64,000 nt of DNA from Chloroflexota bacterium (GCA_029777225.1 JAKOSR010000090.1:1-64000), one strand, 5' to 3'; shown: positions 43,256 to 53,753, counted from the stretch's first letter. Numbers and translations: made by a program. Notes: generated by a model not told the origin, from the sequence alone.

Positions 43256-46129
43256 TTAAGCCTTTGAGGTTTCGAATTGCCTGGAGGCAATCGCTTTCAT
43301 AACTTCCGCGGCAATGCTGGGGAGCAGGATGAGCGGCAGGATAATCAGCCAATGGGCCAGGTCTATGGAGCTGGTGTTAAAGACGTTCTGCAGGAAGGGC
43401 ACATAGATAACCAACATTACCAGTACCAGGGAAACCAACACAGCCAGGTTCATGTTCTTGTTACTGAAGATGCCAATCTTGGTCAGGTTGTAGTATTCCG
43501 ACCGGGATGTGTAAGCCCGTAGCAGCTCACTGCTGGAGAGCGTGACAAACGCGAGGGTTTCCGCCAGCTTGAGGCTGCCTTCCATGTTGAAGAGGCTGAG
43601 GCCTTTCCAGCCGAGCATGAAAGCGCCAAGGGTCGCGGTGGTGATGGCGATGGTTTGGACGATGATGCCCCGCAGCATGTACTTGTTGATGATTGGCTCG
43701 GTGGTGGGGCGAGGCGGGTGTTGCATGATATCCGGGTCGCCTTTTTCAGTGCCCAGGGCCAGGGCCGGCGCGCCGTCTGTAACCAGGTTGAGCCACAACA
43801 GCTGGATAGCCGTGAGGGGAGGCGGCCAACCGAACAGCGTGGCAAGGAAGATAATCATAATCTCCGCGATGTTGCAGGAAATCAGGTAGTAGACAAACTT
43901 GCGGATGTTGCTGTAGATGATGCGGCCCTGTTCCACGGCGGAGACAATGGAGGCGTAATTGTCATCCGTGAGGACCATGTCGGCGGTTTCCTTTGCAACG
44001 TCCGTGCCGGTGATGCCCATGGCCACGCCAATATCGGAGCGTTTAATGGCTGGGGCGTCGTTGACGCCGTCGCCGGTCATCGCGACCACTTCACCATCCT
44101 GGCGCAGGGCGTCGACAATCTTCATTTTGTGTTCCGGGCTAACGCGTGCGTAGACATCGGTTATCTTGACGATTTCGCGCATTTCCTCGGGGGTCTTGTC
44201 GTCGATTTCAGCGCCGGTGAGCACCTGGTGACCAGGCAGCAGCAAGCCGATATCCTCGGCAATGGCCTTGGCGGTGTTCGGGAAATCGCCGGTAATCATG
44301 ACAGAGCGAATGCCGGCTGTTTGCGCTTCCTTGAGGGCGGGTTTCACTTCCGGTCGTGAAGGATCAATCATACCAATCAGGCCGACAAAGATGAGGTCCT
44401 GTTCCAGGACTTCGCTTTCCAATGCGTCTGGCAGCTTGGCCACGGGGCGATAAGCCACCCCCAACACACGCAGGGCACGGCTGGTCATCTGTTGGTTCGC
44501 GTCCAAAACGGCCTGTTTCAGCTCGTCGGTCATCGGAATGGGGGCGTTATCCATATCCGCGCGGTACTTGCAGAGGTTCAGAACGACATCGGGGGCACCT
44601 TTGACGGCAATCACATGCCAGTTGCGGTCCTGGTCTGCAAAGAAGGGGGAAATGTCGCCACCGCCCGGATTGACGATGCTATGGATGGTGACCATGCGCT
44701 TGCGGACGGAGTCAAACGGAATTTCCTGCTTACGCGGGTAGGCCTGGTTGAGTGTCTTGGCGGATGCGCCAGCTTTGAGCGCGGCCACCAGGATGGACCC
44801 TTCGGTTGGGTCGCCAACCATGCGGTACGTGGATTTTCCTTCACTTTCACCGGAGCTTTCGAGCTGGGCGTCGTTGTTGAGCGTGCCAATCCACAGCGCG
44901 GTGCGGGCCGAGGGGTAGCGTGTTATGTCAATCTTGTTGCCATCAATCATAAAGTCGCCGACCGGTTCGTAGCCGGTGCCGGTGATATCGATGTACTGAT
45001 CGTCGGTCCAGAGGCTGGTAACGGTCATTTGGTTTTGGGTGAGGGTGCCCGTCTTATCGGTGCAAATGGTGGTGACGGAGCCCAGGGTTTCCACGGACGC
45101 CAGTTTGCGGATGAGGGCGTGGCGGTTGACCATTTCACGCATGCCACCAGCCAGGCTGATGGTGACCACGGCAGGCAAGCCTTCGGGGACAGCGGCGATT
45201 GCAAGCGAGACAGCAATCATGAACAGGTCCAACAGACCGTCCTGGATAACCTTGCTGCCAAGGTCGAGGCCGCCATGGGTGATGAACAGCCGAATGGCGC
45301 CAATGCCGAAGACCAGGCCACACACCACCATGGCAGCGATGCCGAGGGTCTTGCCGAGCTGGTCCAGGCGCTTTTGCAGCGGGGTTTGTTCTTCTTCCAC
45401 GGTTTGCAGCATGGTGGCAATCAGGCCCAGTTGCGTGTGCATACCGGTGCTGGTGACCACGCCCTTGCCACGGCCATAGGTGACGGTGGTGCCCATGAAT
45501 GCGCTGTTCTGACGGTCCCCAATGGGGATGTCAGCGTTTAGCTGGCCTTCCGCGCTCTTTTTCGCCGGGACGGATTCGCCGGTGAGCGAGGCTTCTTCGA
45601 TGCTCAGGTTAATGGCCTCCAGCAGGCGGATATCCGCGGGTACGAAGTTGCCGGCTTCGATGAACACCAGGTCACCCGGGACCAGTTCACGGGCCGGGAT
45701 GGTTTGGCGGTGGCCGTCACGCAACACCTGGGATTCGGGGGCGGCCATCTTGCGCAGGGCAGCTAACGAGGCCTGGGCGCGTGACTCCTGGACAATGCCC
45801 ATGATGGCATTCAGGACTACAATCAAGAGGATGGCGCCGGCTTCAACCCAGTCCCCCAGGACCATGGAAATGGCAGCAGCCCCAATCAGTAGCCAGATTA
45901 CAAAGCTGTTGATTTGTTCCCAAAGCATCTGGAGAAAGGTGGTGCCTTTCTTTTCGACCAGTTCGTTAGTGCCATACTGGGCAATGCGCCGGCTGGCCTC
46001 TTCGGCGCTCAAACCGGTTTCAGCAGGCACATCCAGCTCCTGGAGCACCTGCTCGGGCTGAAGCGCGTGCCAGGAGATGCTCAGCTTCTCATCGGGAGCG
46101 GCCTGGGTCTTATCGGAATTTTCACTCAT
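43256..46129 (-). CDS. P-type ATPase, Ca2+-transporting (SERCA-like)
   Basis: 957 residues, ten membrane helices. Actuator TGES (SLTGESVPAKK), phosphorylation site CTDKTGTLTQN (about residue 360), hinge MTGDGVNDAPAIKRSD. Ion-site motifs fit the P2A class: AAVPEGLPAVV in M4, SCNIAEIM in M5, NLVTDGAPALALG in M6. It pumps Ca2+ (possibly Mn2+) out of the cell. Its N-terminal cation ATPase domain and C-terminal M7-M10 are complete. Monocistronic. Confidence 0.93.
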   Translation of the reverse strand: MSENSDKTQAAPDEKLSISWHALQPEQVLQELDVPAETGLSAEEASRRIAQYGTNELVEKKGTTFLQMLWEQINSFVIWLLIGAAAISMVLGDWVEAGAILLIVVLNAIMGIVQESRAQASLAALRKMAAPESQVLRDGHRQTIPARELVPGDLVFIEAGNFVPADIRLLEAINLSIEEASLTGESVPAKKSAEGQLNADIPIGDRQNSAFMGTTVTYGRGKGVVTSTGMHTQLGLIATMLQTVEEEQTPLQKRLDQLGKTLGIAAMVVCGLVFGIGAIRLFITHGGLDLGSKVIQDGLLDLFMIAVSLAIAAVPEGLPAVVTISLAGGMREMVNRHALIRKLASVETLGSVTTICTDKTGTLTQNQMTVTSLWTDDQYIDITGTGYEPVGDFMIDGNKIDITRYPSARTALWIGTLNNDAQLESSGESEGKSTYRMVGDPTEGSILVAALKAGASAKTLNQAYPRKQEIPFDSVRKRMVTIHSIVNPGGGDISPFFADQDRNWHVIAVKGAPDVVLNLCKYRADMDNAPIPMTDELKQAVLDANQQMTSRALRVLGVAYRPVAKLPDALESEVLEQDLIFVGLIGMIDPSRPEVKPALKEAQTAGIRSVMITGDFPNTAKAIAEDIGLLLPGHQVLTGAEIDDKTPEEMREIVKITDVYARVSPEHKMKIVDALRQDGEVVAMTGDGVNDAPAIKRSDIGVAMGITGTDVAKETADMVLTDDNYASIVSAVEQGRIIYSNIRKFVYYLISCNIAEIMIIFLATLFGWPPPLTAIQLLWLNLVTDGAPALALGTEKGDPDIMQHPPRPTTEPIINKYMLRGIIVQTIAITTATLGAFMLGWKGLSLFNMEGSLKLAETLAFVTLSSSELLRAYTSRSEYYNLTKIGIFSNKNMNLAVLVSLVLVMLVIYVPFLQNVFNTSSIDLAHWLIILPLILLPSIAAEVMKAIASRQFETSKA

Positions 46130-46300
46130 ACTATCCTTCCTCCTTGGTAGTAATAATTTACACTAAACTCTCATTATAGCCGAAATGTCTGGCATGCCTG
46201 CCGGATGGAGGTCTGGAAAAGGCCGGCCTCCCGTCAGGGCTGGCAATAAATTGGCGGCGGACGAACGCTGGCTGAAAGACGGGGATGGTACAATTTGGGC

Positions 46301-47305
46301 ATGGCATGGAACATCCTCGGGAATGAAGGCAGCGTCAATTTTTTAAAGGAGCACACCCGTGCTGAGAAGCTGCGGCATGCCTACCTGATTACCGGCCCAC
46401 TGGGTTCAGGCAGGCGCACGCTGGCCCTGGCGTTCGTTAAAGCGCTGAACTGTGAGCATCCGCCGGCTGAAGGTGAGTTTTGTGGCCAATGCCTGCCCTG
46501 CAGGCAGATTGACGGCCAAGCCTTTCCCGATTTGTTCGTTTTAACCCCACCTGAGGGGGCGCGCGATTTGCGCATAGACCAGGTGCGGGAGATGCAGCAA
46601 ACCCTGGCGCTTTCGCCTTATCGTTCCAAGTACCGCGTGGTGCTCATCCCGGATTTTCAACGGGCGACTGCTGCGGCCTCCAACGCCCTGCTCAAGTCGC
46701 TGGAGGAGCCACCTTCCAAGGCTTTGCTCATCCTGACCGCGGACGCCCGGGAAAGCCTGTTGGAAACCATCGCGTCGCGTTGCGAGGTTGTGCGTATGCG
46801 TCCGTTACCGGTGGGGGAGCTTGAAAAAGGGCTGGTGACGGATTTCGCGTTGGCACCGGAAAAGTCCAGGCTCCTGGCGCACCTTTCGGCTGGCCGGGTG
46901 GGCTACGCGGTGCGCTACGCGCGGGATGAAAGCCTGCTTGAGCGCCACCAGGAAGCGATGGACCAGCTGCTTGAGCAGTTATCCAGTTCACGACGGGCGA
47001 GGTTGCAGTACGCCGAACGCCTGAGCAAGCAAAAAACACCTTCCAGGGAGCAGTTCACATGGCTGGTTTCAGCCTGGCTGCCGTTCTGGCGCGATGTGCT
47101 GATTTGCCGCGAAAATGCAAGCCTACCATTGGTTAACCTGGCGTATGAGGCACGCATCCAGGCGACCGCGCGAGCAGTGGACCACGCCACAGCGCTTTCC
47201 ATCCTAAAGGCGCATGAAGAAGCGCTTGCCGCGCTGGATAAATACGCGAATCCGCGTTTGGTGTTTGAAAACCTGCTGATGCGCTTGCCAAAGCTGGACG
47301 TTTAG
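46301..47305 (+). CDS. holB: DNA polymerase III delta' subunit
   Basis: 334 residues from ATG 46301 (a TTG six bases earlier is less likely). Clamp-loader fold: GPLGSGRRTLALAF at the Walker A position with RR replacing the usual GK, zinc site CEHPPAEGEFCGQCLPC, and the SRC motif IASRCEVVRMRPLP. Delta' is a structural clamp-loader subunit, and loss of ATP binding is normal for it. The next gene follows after four bases. Confidence 0.88.
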   Translation: MAWNILGNEGSVNFLKEHTRAEKLRHAYLITGPLGSGRRTLALAFVKALNCEHPPAEGEFCGQCLPCRQIDGQAFPDLFVLTPPEGARDLRIDQVREMQQTLALSPYRSKYRVVLIPDFQRATAAASNALLKSLEEPPSKALLILTADARESLLETIASRCEVVRMRPLPVGELEKGLVTDFALAPEKSRLLAHLSAGRVGYAVRYARDESLLERHQEAMDQLLEQLSSSRRARLQYAERLSKQKTPSREQFTWLVSAWLPFWRDVLICRENASLPLVNLAYEARIQATARAVDHATALSILKAHEEALAALDKYANPRLVFENLLMRLPKLDV

Positions 47306-47309
47306 CCCC

Positions 47310-48557
47310 ATGGAACTGCCCGTACCCCCCCAGGAAAGCGATACCCCCACGCCAGGCTTGACCCCTGGTGACACCCCAGAGCCCGCGACTCAGGGCACAG
47401 ACGCGCCCATCAAGAAAAAGCTGTTGGAGCTGATGCTGGTCTGCCTAAAAATTGGGGCGACCAGTTTTGGGGCGCCGACCGCCCACATCGCCATGATGGA
47501 GAAGGAATTTGTCCGCAAGCGCCACTGGATAACGGAAGAGCACTTTTTGGATCTGCTTTCCGCGGCCAACCTCATCCCCGGTCCGAACGCGAGTGAAACC
47601 TGCTACCATGTGGGATATGTGCGTGCCGGCTATCCGGGTCTGCTGGTGGCCGGCTTCAGCTTTATCCTGCCCGCTTTTGTGACCAGCGCGGCCCTTGGCT
47701 GGGCCTATATCCGCTATGGCGGGCTGCCGGAAGTGGGGGGCATCTTCTACTTTCTCAACCCGCTGGTGCTGGCCATCGTATTGGAGACCACCTGGGAAAT
47801 TGGCAAGTCCAGCCTGAAAAAATGGCAATCGCTGGTCTTCTTTGGGCTGGCGCTGCTGGCCAAGATACTTGGCATAAATGAGACGGTTATCATGCTCGCG
47901 GCAGGCGCCTTGAGCATGCTGTGGTTTTACCTGGTGGAACATCCCACAAAGGGCACTCCCACCCTGACCGTGCTGTTGGCGGGCACCCCGTGGCTGAGCA
48001 AAGCAATCCAAGGCGCGTCGGGATGGTTGCAGTCTCGAACCCTGCAGATATTTTTGTATTTTTTCAAAACTGGCTCCATTCTGTTTGGCTCGGCCATGGT
48101 TTTGTTTGGCCTGGTTGAAAAGGACATCACGCAGCGCTTTGGCTGGCTCACCACGCAACAATTAACCGACGCCATCTCGGTGGGTCAATTGACCCCTGGG
48201 CCGGTCACTTCAGCCAGCACGTTTATAGGCTACCTGGCCGGGGGGTTCCCGGGCGCGGTGGCGTCCACGTTTGGCGTGTTCCTGCCATCTTTCATCATCG
48301 TGATGCTGACTGCGCCACTGGTCAAGAAAATGCGGGAATCGGACCTGGCCCGGGCTTTTTTACGGGGTGTGAACGCCGCGGTCATCGCGCTCATCCTGGC
48401 GGTCGCCTACACTCTCGCGCGAAACAGCCTTACGGACATTTGGACCATCCTGGTCTTCGCGGCCGGCCTGGTAGCGCTGGTCCGGTTTGACCTAATGCCC
48501 TACGCGCTGGTCATCGCCGGCCTGGCGCTTGGGATTGGACGCGCGTTGTTTTCCTAG
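47310..48557 (+). CDS. chrA: Chromate transporter, ChrA (CHR family, two-domain)
   Basis: 415 residues: about 35-residue acidic/Pro N-tail, then two homologous halves of about five to six helices each. First half: SFGAPTAHIAMMEKEFVRKR and NLIPGPNASE; second half: LFGSAMVLFGLVEKDI and GQLTPGPVTSASTFIGYLAGG. These are the duplicated CHR motifs. ChrA exports chromate by proton antiport; in non-contaminated bacteria the natural role is uncertain. It is coupled to holB. Confidence 0.92.
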   Translation: MELPVPPQESDTPTPGLTPGDTPEPATQGTDAPIKKKLLELMLVCLKIGATSFGAPTAHIAMMEKEFVRKRHWITEEHFLDLLSAANLIPGPNASETCYHVGYVRAGYPGLLVAGFSFILPAFVTSAALGWAYIRYGGLPEVGGIFYFLNPLVLAIVLETTWEIGKSSLKKWQSLVFFGLALLAKILGINETVIMLAAGALSMLWFYLVEHPTKGTPTLTVLLAGTPWLSKAIQGASGWLQSRTLQIFLYFFKTGSILFGSAMVLFGLVEKDITQRFGWLTTQQLTDAISVGQLTPGPVTSASTFIGYLAGGFPGAVASTFGVFLPSFIIVMLTAPLVKKMRESDLARAFLRGVNAAVIALILAVAYTLARNSLTDIWTILVFAAGLVALVRFDLMPYALVIAGLALGIGRALFS

Positions 48558-48599
48558 AGCGGCCTGTTTGGCCGACTTAGTGCGGTAAAATCAGCCTCT

Positions 48600-50783
48600 A
48601 TGGAAGATTTATTGGATTTTCTCAACTCCCAACAACAGCAGGCGGTGGCCGCGCCTGCCGGCCCGACGCTCGTACTCGCGGGTCCTGGCTCTGGCAAGAC
48701 GCGCGTTTTGACGTACCGGATTGCTTACCTGGTGGGGGTGATGAACATCCCCGCGTATCACATTTTAGCGGTCACGTTCACCAACAAAGCTGCCAGACAA
48801 ATGGGCGAACGTGTGACCAAGTTGCTGGGCGACCAGGCGGAAGGCATCTGGCTGGGGACGTTCCACGCCATTTGCGGGAGGATCCTACGGCGGGAAGCGG
48901 ATTTGCTGCCGGTGGACCGCAATTTCGTCATTTTTGACGCGGATGACCAGGAAACCCTGATGAAGAACATCATCCGGGAGAATAACCTGGATGAAAAACT
49001 GTTTCGCCCGGGCTCTGTACTGGACGCCATATCACGGGCAAAAAATGAGCTGCTCACCCCCGACAACTTCCCAGTTAACAATTTCCGGGATGACCAGGTG
49101 AGGCGGTTGTACATCCAATACCAGCAACGGCTGGTCCGCAATAATGCCATGGATTTTGATGACATGCTGCTGTATACCAGCCAATTGCTGGAGGATTTCC
49201 CCGTGGTGCGGGAGACGTACGGGCACAAATTCGAGCACATCCTCGTGGACGAATTCCAGGATACCAACCTGGCGCAATATGCCATCCTGCGCAACCTGGC
49301 CCGCCAGCATCACAACCTCTACCTGGTGGGGGATGAAGACCAGTCCATTTACCGCTGGCGGGGCGCGGATTACCGCAATATCCAGCGCTTCCAGACGGAC
49401 TTCAAAGACTCGTGCACCATTTTGCTGGAACAAAACTACCGTTCCACACAAACCATCCTGGATACGGCCGTGGCCATTATCGATCGCAACCCCAACCGGA
49501 CCCGTAAATCGCTGTTCACCGAACGAAAGGGGGGCGATAAGGTCACACTGGTGGTGGCTGCGGATGACCGCGACGAAGCGGACCGCGTGGTTGCGTCCAT
49601 CCGGGAAGGCATCACCCGCGGAAAACAGAACCCCAGCAGTTACGCCATCATGTACCGCACCAACGCCCAATCGCGTTTGTTGGAAGAAGCCTTCCGGCGC
49701 GAAGGCATCAACTACCGGCTGGTCGGCGCGCAACGGTTTTATGGAAGGCGCGAAGTAAAGGACGCGATTGCCTTCCTGCGGCTGGTATACAACCCGAAAG
49801 ACGAGATAAGCTTGCGCCGGGTCATCAACGTGCCCCCACGCGGGATCGGCGATAAAACGCTCGAAAAGCTCGCCCAGGTGGCCACACAGCTTGACAGGAG
49901 CATGGGGGAGACCCTGCTGGAATTGGCAAGCGGCAGCCCCGAATTGGAGGCGTTGATGGGCAGGGAAACACCCCGCCTGGCCCAATTTGGGCGCTTATTA
50001 CGCGACTGGCGCGAACAAGCCAGCAAAAATACGCCGGCCATTTTGTTTGACCGGGTGGTAGAGGATACGGGTTATACAGCCTACATCCAGGACCACAGCG
50101 AAGAGGGTATGGACCGCTGGGAGAACGTGCTGGAACTGCGCGCCGTGCTGGTGGAGTACGACGAACAGGGTCTGGCCGCCTTCCTGGAGGCCATGGCACT
50201 GGTGGCGGACCAGGATACCTTGCCTGACCAGCTGGACGCCCCCACCATGCTGACGCTGCACGCCGCGAAGGGCCTGGAGTTTGACCAGGTGTTCATTACT
50301 GGGTTGGACGAATTCCTGTTACCCCACAGCCGCTCCCGGGATGACGAAGAGGCGCTGGCCGAGGAACGCCGCCTGTTTTACGTGGGCGTCACGCGGGCAC
50401 GCAAGAAACTGACGCTGACGCGGGCCCTGCGCCGGCGCAGCCCTTATGGCAGCTTTGAGGCCACTATTCCCTCGCGCTTCCTGGATGACCTGCCAACTGA
50501 ACTGTTGCAGGGCAGCGCGCGTGGATTGCCGAGCCGTTTTTCCGACGGACGGAAGGAACCTTACTCACGCTGGGAATCGCCCTACTTCACGTCGGCGGCC
50601 AGGCCGGCCGAGCCGGCAAAAACCCGGTTCAAAGCGGGCATGCAGGTGCGACATAAGACATACGGGCGCGGGGTTGTGAAGACCAGCCGGCTGGACCACG
50701 GTGATGAGACCGTGGAAGTATACTTTGAGGGGCATGGGCTGAAAGCCCTGGTGGCGTCCCTGGCCAAACTCGAAATTCTTTAA
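48600..50783 (+). CDS. pcrA: ATP-dependent DNA helicase of the UvrD/PcrA family
   Basis: 727 residues. Superfamily 1A motifs in order: NSQQQQAVAAPAGPTLVLAG, Walker A GPGSGKTRVLTYR, DEFQDTN, GDEDQSIYRWRGAD, LLEQNYRST, LHAAKGLEFDQVFITGLDE, VGVTRARKKLTLT. The C-terminal Tudor-like tail (MQVRHKTYGRGVVKTSRLD) is that of PcrA and contacts RNA polymerase. Role: repair and replication restart. Starts 42 bases after chrA. Confidence 0.95.
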   Translation: MEDLLDFLNSQQQQAVAAPAGPTLVLAGPGSGKTRVLTYRIAYLVGVMNIPAYHILAVTFTNKAARQMGERVTKLLGDQAEGIWLGTFHAICGRILRREADLLPVDRNFVIFDADDQETLMKNIIRENNLDEKLFRPGSVLDAISRAKNELLTPDNFPVNNFRDDQVRRLYIQYQQRLVRNNAMDFDDMLLYTSQLLEDFPVVRETYGHKFEHILVDEFQDTNLAQYAILRNLARQHHNLYLVGDEDQSIYRWRGADYRNIQRFQTDFKDSCTILLEQNYRSTQTILDTAVAIIDRNPNRTRKSLFTERKGGDKVTLVVAADDRDEADRVVASIREGITRGKQNPSSYAIMYRTNAQSRLLEEAFRREGINYRLVGAQRFYGRREVKDAIAFLRLVYNPKDEISLRRVINVPPRGIGDKTLEKLAQVATQLDRSMGETLLELASGSPELEALMGRETPRLAQFGRLLRDWREQASKNTPAILFDRVVEDTGYTAYIQDHSEEGMDRWENVLELRAVLVEYDEQGLAAFLEAMALVADQDTLPDQLDAPTMLTLHAAKGLEFDQVFITGLDEFLLPHSRSRDDEEALAEERRLFYVGVTRARKKLTLTRALRRRSPYGSFEATIPSRFLDDLPTELLQGSARGLPSRFSDGRKEPYSRWESPYFTSAARPAEPAKTRFKAGMQVRHKTYGRGVVKTSRLDHGDETVEVYFEGHGLKALVASLAKLEIL

Positions 50784-50848
50784 TTTTTTTGCTGCCAGAC
50801 CCATTTCACAAGCCGCGGATCGGCTTTATTTTCGTTTATGATTGACTT

Positions 50849-52354
50849 ATGAGCAGGTTTGGCCTGAAGTCCTTAGCTCTCGTCGCTTCCCTGCTGGTGG
50901 TTTCGGTTGCGTGCCGGTTTTCCTCTCCAACACCAGTGGCATGGTCTGGCACGTCCACGGCCAAAGTTTTGGGCCTCACGCAGACGGCCGCCGCCCCATC
51001 CGCCACCGCCACACACCCGCCCCTACCGACGGAAACGCCCCCGGTGCCTGAGACGACGCCGCGGACGGACGCTGCCATCCCAGCGGACGGCCCCTGGCTG
51101 ATTTTCCCAAATGAAAACAACACCATGCTCTACGCCCTGGACCGGGATACGAGGGAGCTGGCTACGTTGAACCTGCCACCGCTCGTGGAGTTGGGCGACC
51201 TCGCGGTTGGAATTGCCCCGGATAGCTCCAGCCTGGTGCTGCGGGCCGGCAACCTGGACACACTGGAAAACCTTGGCCTTTACAGGGTGCAAAACCCGGT
51301 GGACCCGCCCGAGCTGGTGAGCCCGTTGCTCGCGGATTTCGTCATCAAGTCCATCGGCGAGCGGAATGATCCGCAGGCATCTTTTGCCCTGCAGGCGGTG
51401 TTACAGCCCAACGCGCTGGCATGGAAGCCCAACAGCCAGTCCGTGGTGTTCCCCGCGGCCATCGAGGGGGTGGCGGCCAATCTGCGCGCCTACCAACCCG
51501 CGAGCGGGAAGGTGACACGCCTTTCCGTACGGTATCAGCAGAACTTCTCCCCGCTCTGGAATCCAAGCGGACAAACGTTGCTCTTCCAGGAGGTGGACAC
51601 GCTCAACAACCCGTCGGCCTGGAAGCCTTACCTCGTCACCAGCCTCAACTTGGGCAACCCCGGCAACCTGTACTACCTGTACAAGCCCCCGGCCAACAGC
51701 CAGGCGGAGGTTTTCGTGGGGTGGATAAACAATGCCCAGGCGGTCAGTTACACCCTGACGGAGGAGGGCAACCGCTTCGTGCGCGTCCTGAACGCGGCTT
51801 CGGGCGGCTCGCCAAGGGTTATTTATTCCGGTTTTTTTGATGAAATCGCGGTGGATCCAGACGATGGGGTCATCGCGTTGGCGGTGGGGGTGGACGCGGC
51901 CAGGCAAAACGGCGTCAGCCCGGGGATTTACCTTTCCAACAGCGCGTTGAACGCTTTTGGGCTGGTGAGCGTGGGTACTTTTTCCCACCTCTCCTATTCA
52001 CAGACTGAAGGATCGTTTTTTGCCAGCGGTGAAATAGGCCTGGTGTCTTTTTCCACCAATGGCCTGGAGTTCAGCCTGGCGGGTGAAGCCCAGGCCAGCG
52101 CTTCACCGGACGGCGCGTGGCTGGTGACGTGGGGTGGGCAGGGCGCGCGGCTGCGTACGCCAGATGGCACTTTGTTGCAGGAAATCACTTCTAGCTCCGT
52201 CAGCGCGCTGGTGTGGCAGCGGGATGGCAAGGGGTTTTACCTCCTGCTGGAGGATGGGCTTTATCACTACACCTTCCCGTTGCTCCAGGGGGTATTGGTT
52301 TGCGAGGACGTTTCCCGGACGGATGAAACCTGGTTTGCCTGGCTGGGGAAGTGA
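50849..52354 (+). CDS. Lipoprotein with beta-propeller-like domain
   Basis: 501 residues. Lipobox SVAC with Cys22, a Thr/Pro spacer to about 75, then repeated short beta-strand units (GIAPDSSSLVLRAG, AWKPNSQSVVFPAA, LWNPSGQTLLFQEV, SASPDGAWLVTWGG), the pattern of WD40-like/PD40 propellers. It is an exported surface protein of unknown ligand. Preceded by a weak RBS; transcribed after pcrA, possibly by its own promoter. Confidence 0.8.
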   Translation: MSRFGLKSLALVASLLVVSVACRFSSPTPVAWSGTSTAKVLGLTQTAAAPSATATHPPLPTETPPVPETTPRTDAAIPADGPWLIFPNENNTMLYALDRDTRELATLNLPPLVELGDLAVGIAPDSSSLVLRAGNLDTLENLGLYRVQNPVDPPELVSPLLADFVIKSIGERNDPQASFALQAVLQPNALAWKPNSQSVVFPAAIEGVAANLRAYQPASGKVTRLSVRYQQNFSPLWNPSGQTLLFQEVDTLNNPSAWKPYLVTSLNLGNPGNLYYLYKPPANSQAEVFVGWINNAQAVSYTLTEEGNRFVRVLNAASGGSPRVIYSGFFDEIAVDPDDGVIALAVGVDAARQNGVSPGIYLSNSALNAFGLVSVGTFSHLSYSQTEGSFFASGEIGLVSFSTNGLEFSLAGEAQASASPDGAWLVTWGGQGARLRTPDGTLLQEITSSSVSALVWQRDGKGFYLLLEDGLYHYTFPLLQGVLVCEDVSRTDETWFAWLGK

Positions 52355-52412
52355 GGACCTGCCTGGCAGGGTCAGGCGGGCCGGCCTGTAACAATTAGGA
52401 AAGGATGGAAAA

Positions 52413-53102
52413 ATGAAAACTGAGATTGTTTTTTATGGGCACGCGGCACTGGGGTTGACCATCGGCCAACACAAGCTAATGGTGGACCCCTACTTTACCG
52501 GCAATTCCGCGGCGAAGGTCAGCGCCCGGGACGTCTGCGCGGATTACATCCTGGTTACGCATGGGCATGGGGACCATGTGGGCGATGCTGTGGACATCGC
52601 GAAACGCTGTGGGGCCACTTGCGTGGCCAACGCGGAAATCTGCCGCTGGCTTGGTGCCAAGGGTTTGAAAACCCACGCGCAACACATCGGTGGCGGGTTC
52701 ACGTATCCGTTTGGGTACCTGAAGCTGACCAATGCATTGCATGGCTCCCTCCTCCCAGATGGAAGCGATGGCGGAAACCCTGCCGGCTTCCTGCTGACCA
52801 CGCCAGATGGGCTCAAGATTTACATGGCGGGGGATACCGGGTTGTTTGGTGACATGCGGCTGATTGGTGAAGAAGGGCTGGCGGTGGCGGTGCTGCCAAT
52901 CGGCGATAATTACACCATGGGGCCGGCGGACGCGCTGCGGGCGGTGAAGCTTTTGGCTCCCCAGGCGGTCATTCCCATCCATTACAATACCTTCCCGGTG
53001 ATTCACCAGGACGTGCAGGCCTGGAAAAAGCAGGTTGAAGAGGAAACCCAAAGCCGGGTGGTCATTTTGGCACCCGGAGAAAGTTTCCTGTTGGAAAAGT
53101 GA
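52413..53102 (+). CDS. Metallo-beta-lactamase-fold hydrolase (UPF0173 type)
   Basis: 229 residues. Zinc-binding THGHGDHVGDAVD, HIGGG, MAGDTGLFGDM and the late His in PIHYNTFPVIHQD complete a dinuclear site. UPF0173 proteins are cytosolic hydrolases of unknown substrate. AAAGGATGG precedes the ATG. The next gene follows after 16 bases. Confidence 0.92.
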   Translation: MKTEIVFYGHAALGLTIGQHKLMVDPYFTGNSAAKVSARDVCADYILVTHGHGDHVGDAVDIAKRCGATCVANAEICRWLGAKGLKTHAQHIGGGFTYPFGYLKLTNALHGSLLPDGSDGGNPAGFLLTTPDGLKIYMAGDTGLFGDMRLIGEEGLAVAVLPIGDNYTMGPADALRAVKLLAPQAVIPIHYNTFPVIHQDVQAWKKQVEEETQSRVVILAPGESFLLEK

Positions 53103-53118
53103 GCGAGGAGTAGGCATT

Positions 53119-53739
53119 ATGGGACTATTCAGCAAAAAACCAGAGAACGACCGTTTACCCCCGGGACAGTTGCTCACCGGGCGCTTCCCGGTGTTGCACT
53201 ACGGGTCTGTGCCTCCATTTGACCCCAAAACCTGGACTTTCAGGGTGTGGGGTGAGGTGGAAAGGCCCCTGGTGATGGACTGGGAGGAGTTTAGCGCCCT
53301 ACCGCGCACGAAGCTGACGATGGACATCCATTGCGTCACCACCTGGAGCAAGCTGGACACCGAGTGGGAAGGCGTCAGCCTGAAAACGCTGCTGGACGCG
53401 GGGCTGGTGGTGCCCACCGCGGAGGCGAAATTTGTCATCCAACACGCAGAGCATGGCTTTACAGCCAACCTGCCTTTGGAGGTGGTGATGGCGGAAAATT
53501 TCCTTTTGGCAACCGGTTATGCGGACGCTCCGCTCACGCCTGAGCATGGCGCGCCGTTGCGCGGCGTGGTTGGGGCCATCCCTGGTAGAAAAGACCTAAA
53601 AGATGTTTACCTTTGGAAAGGGGCCAAATGGCTGCGCGGCCTCGAATTTACCCGTACGGACCGGCCGGGATTTTGGGAACGGGCGGGCTATCACAACGAG
53701 GCGGATATTTGGCTGGAACAGCGAGTGAACGGGGATTAA
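53119..53739 (+). CDS. Sulfite oxidase-like molybdopterin oxidoreductase
   Basis: 206 residues from ATG 53119 (GAGGAG nine bases upstream). Sulfite oxidase catalytic-core fold with the Moco cysteine in DIHCVTTWSKLDTEWEGV, then GFTANLPLEVV, PLTPEHGAPLRGVV and the C-terminal GYHNEADIW. No signal peptide and no haem domain, so a cytosolic family member (YuiH-like). Substrate unknown. It is in one unit with the hydrolase and ends at a strong terminator. Confidence 0.9.
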   Translation: MGLFSKKPENDRLPPGQLLTGRFPVLHYGSVPPFDPKTWTFRVWGEVERPLVMDWEEFSALPRTKLTMDIHCVTTWSKLDTEWEGVSLKTLLDAGLVVPTAEAKFVIQHAEHGFTANLPLEVVMAENFLLATGYADAPLTPEHGAPLRGVVGAIPGRKDLKDVYLWKGAKWLRGLEFTRTDRPGFWERAGYHNEADIWLEQRVNGD

Positions 53740-53753
53740 TCCCGTGTTGAACA

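Noticed and set aside
44492..45541. A 349-residue frame opposite the P-type ATPase
   Set aside because: Antisense artefact; the ATPase motifs are continuous on the minus strand.
46130..46300. Possible small gene between the P-type ATPase and holB
   Set aside because: No frame with start and ribosome binding site; it reads as a divergent promoter region.
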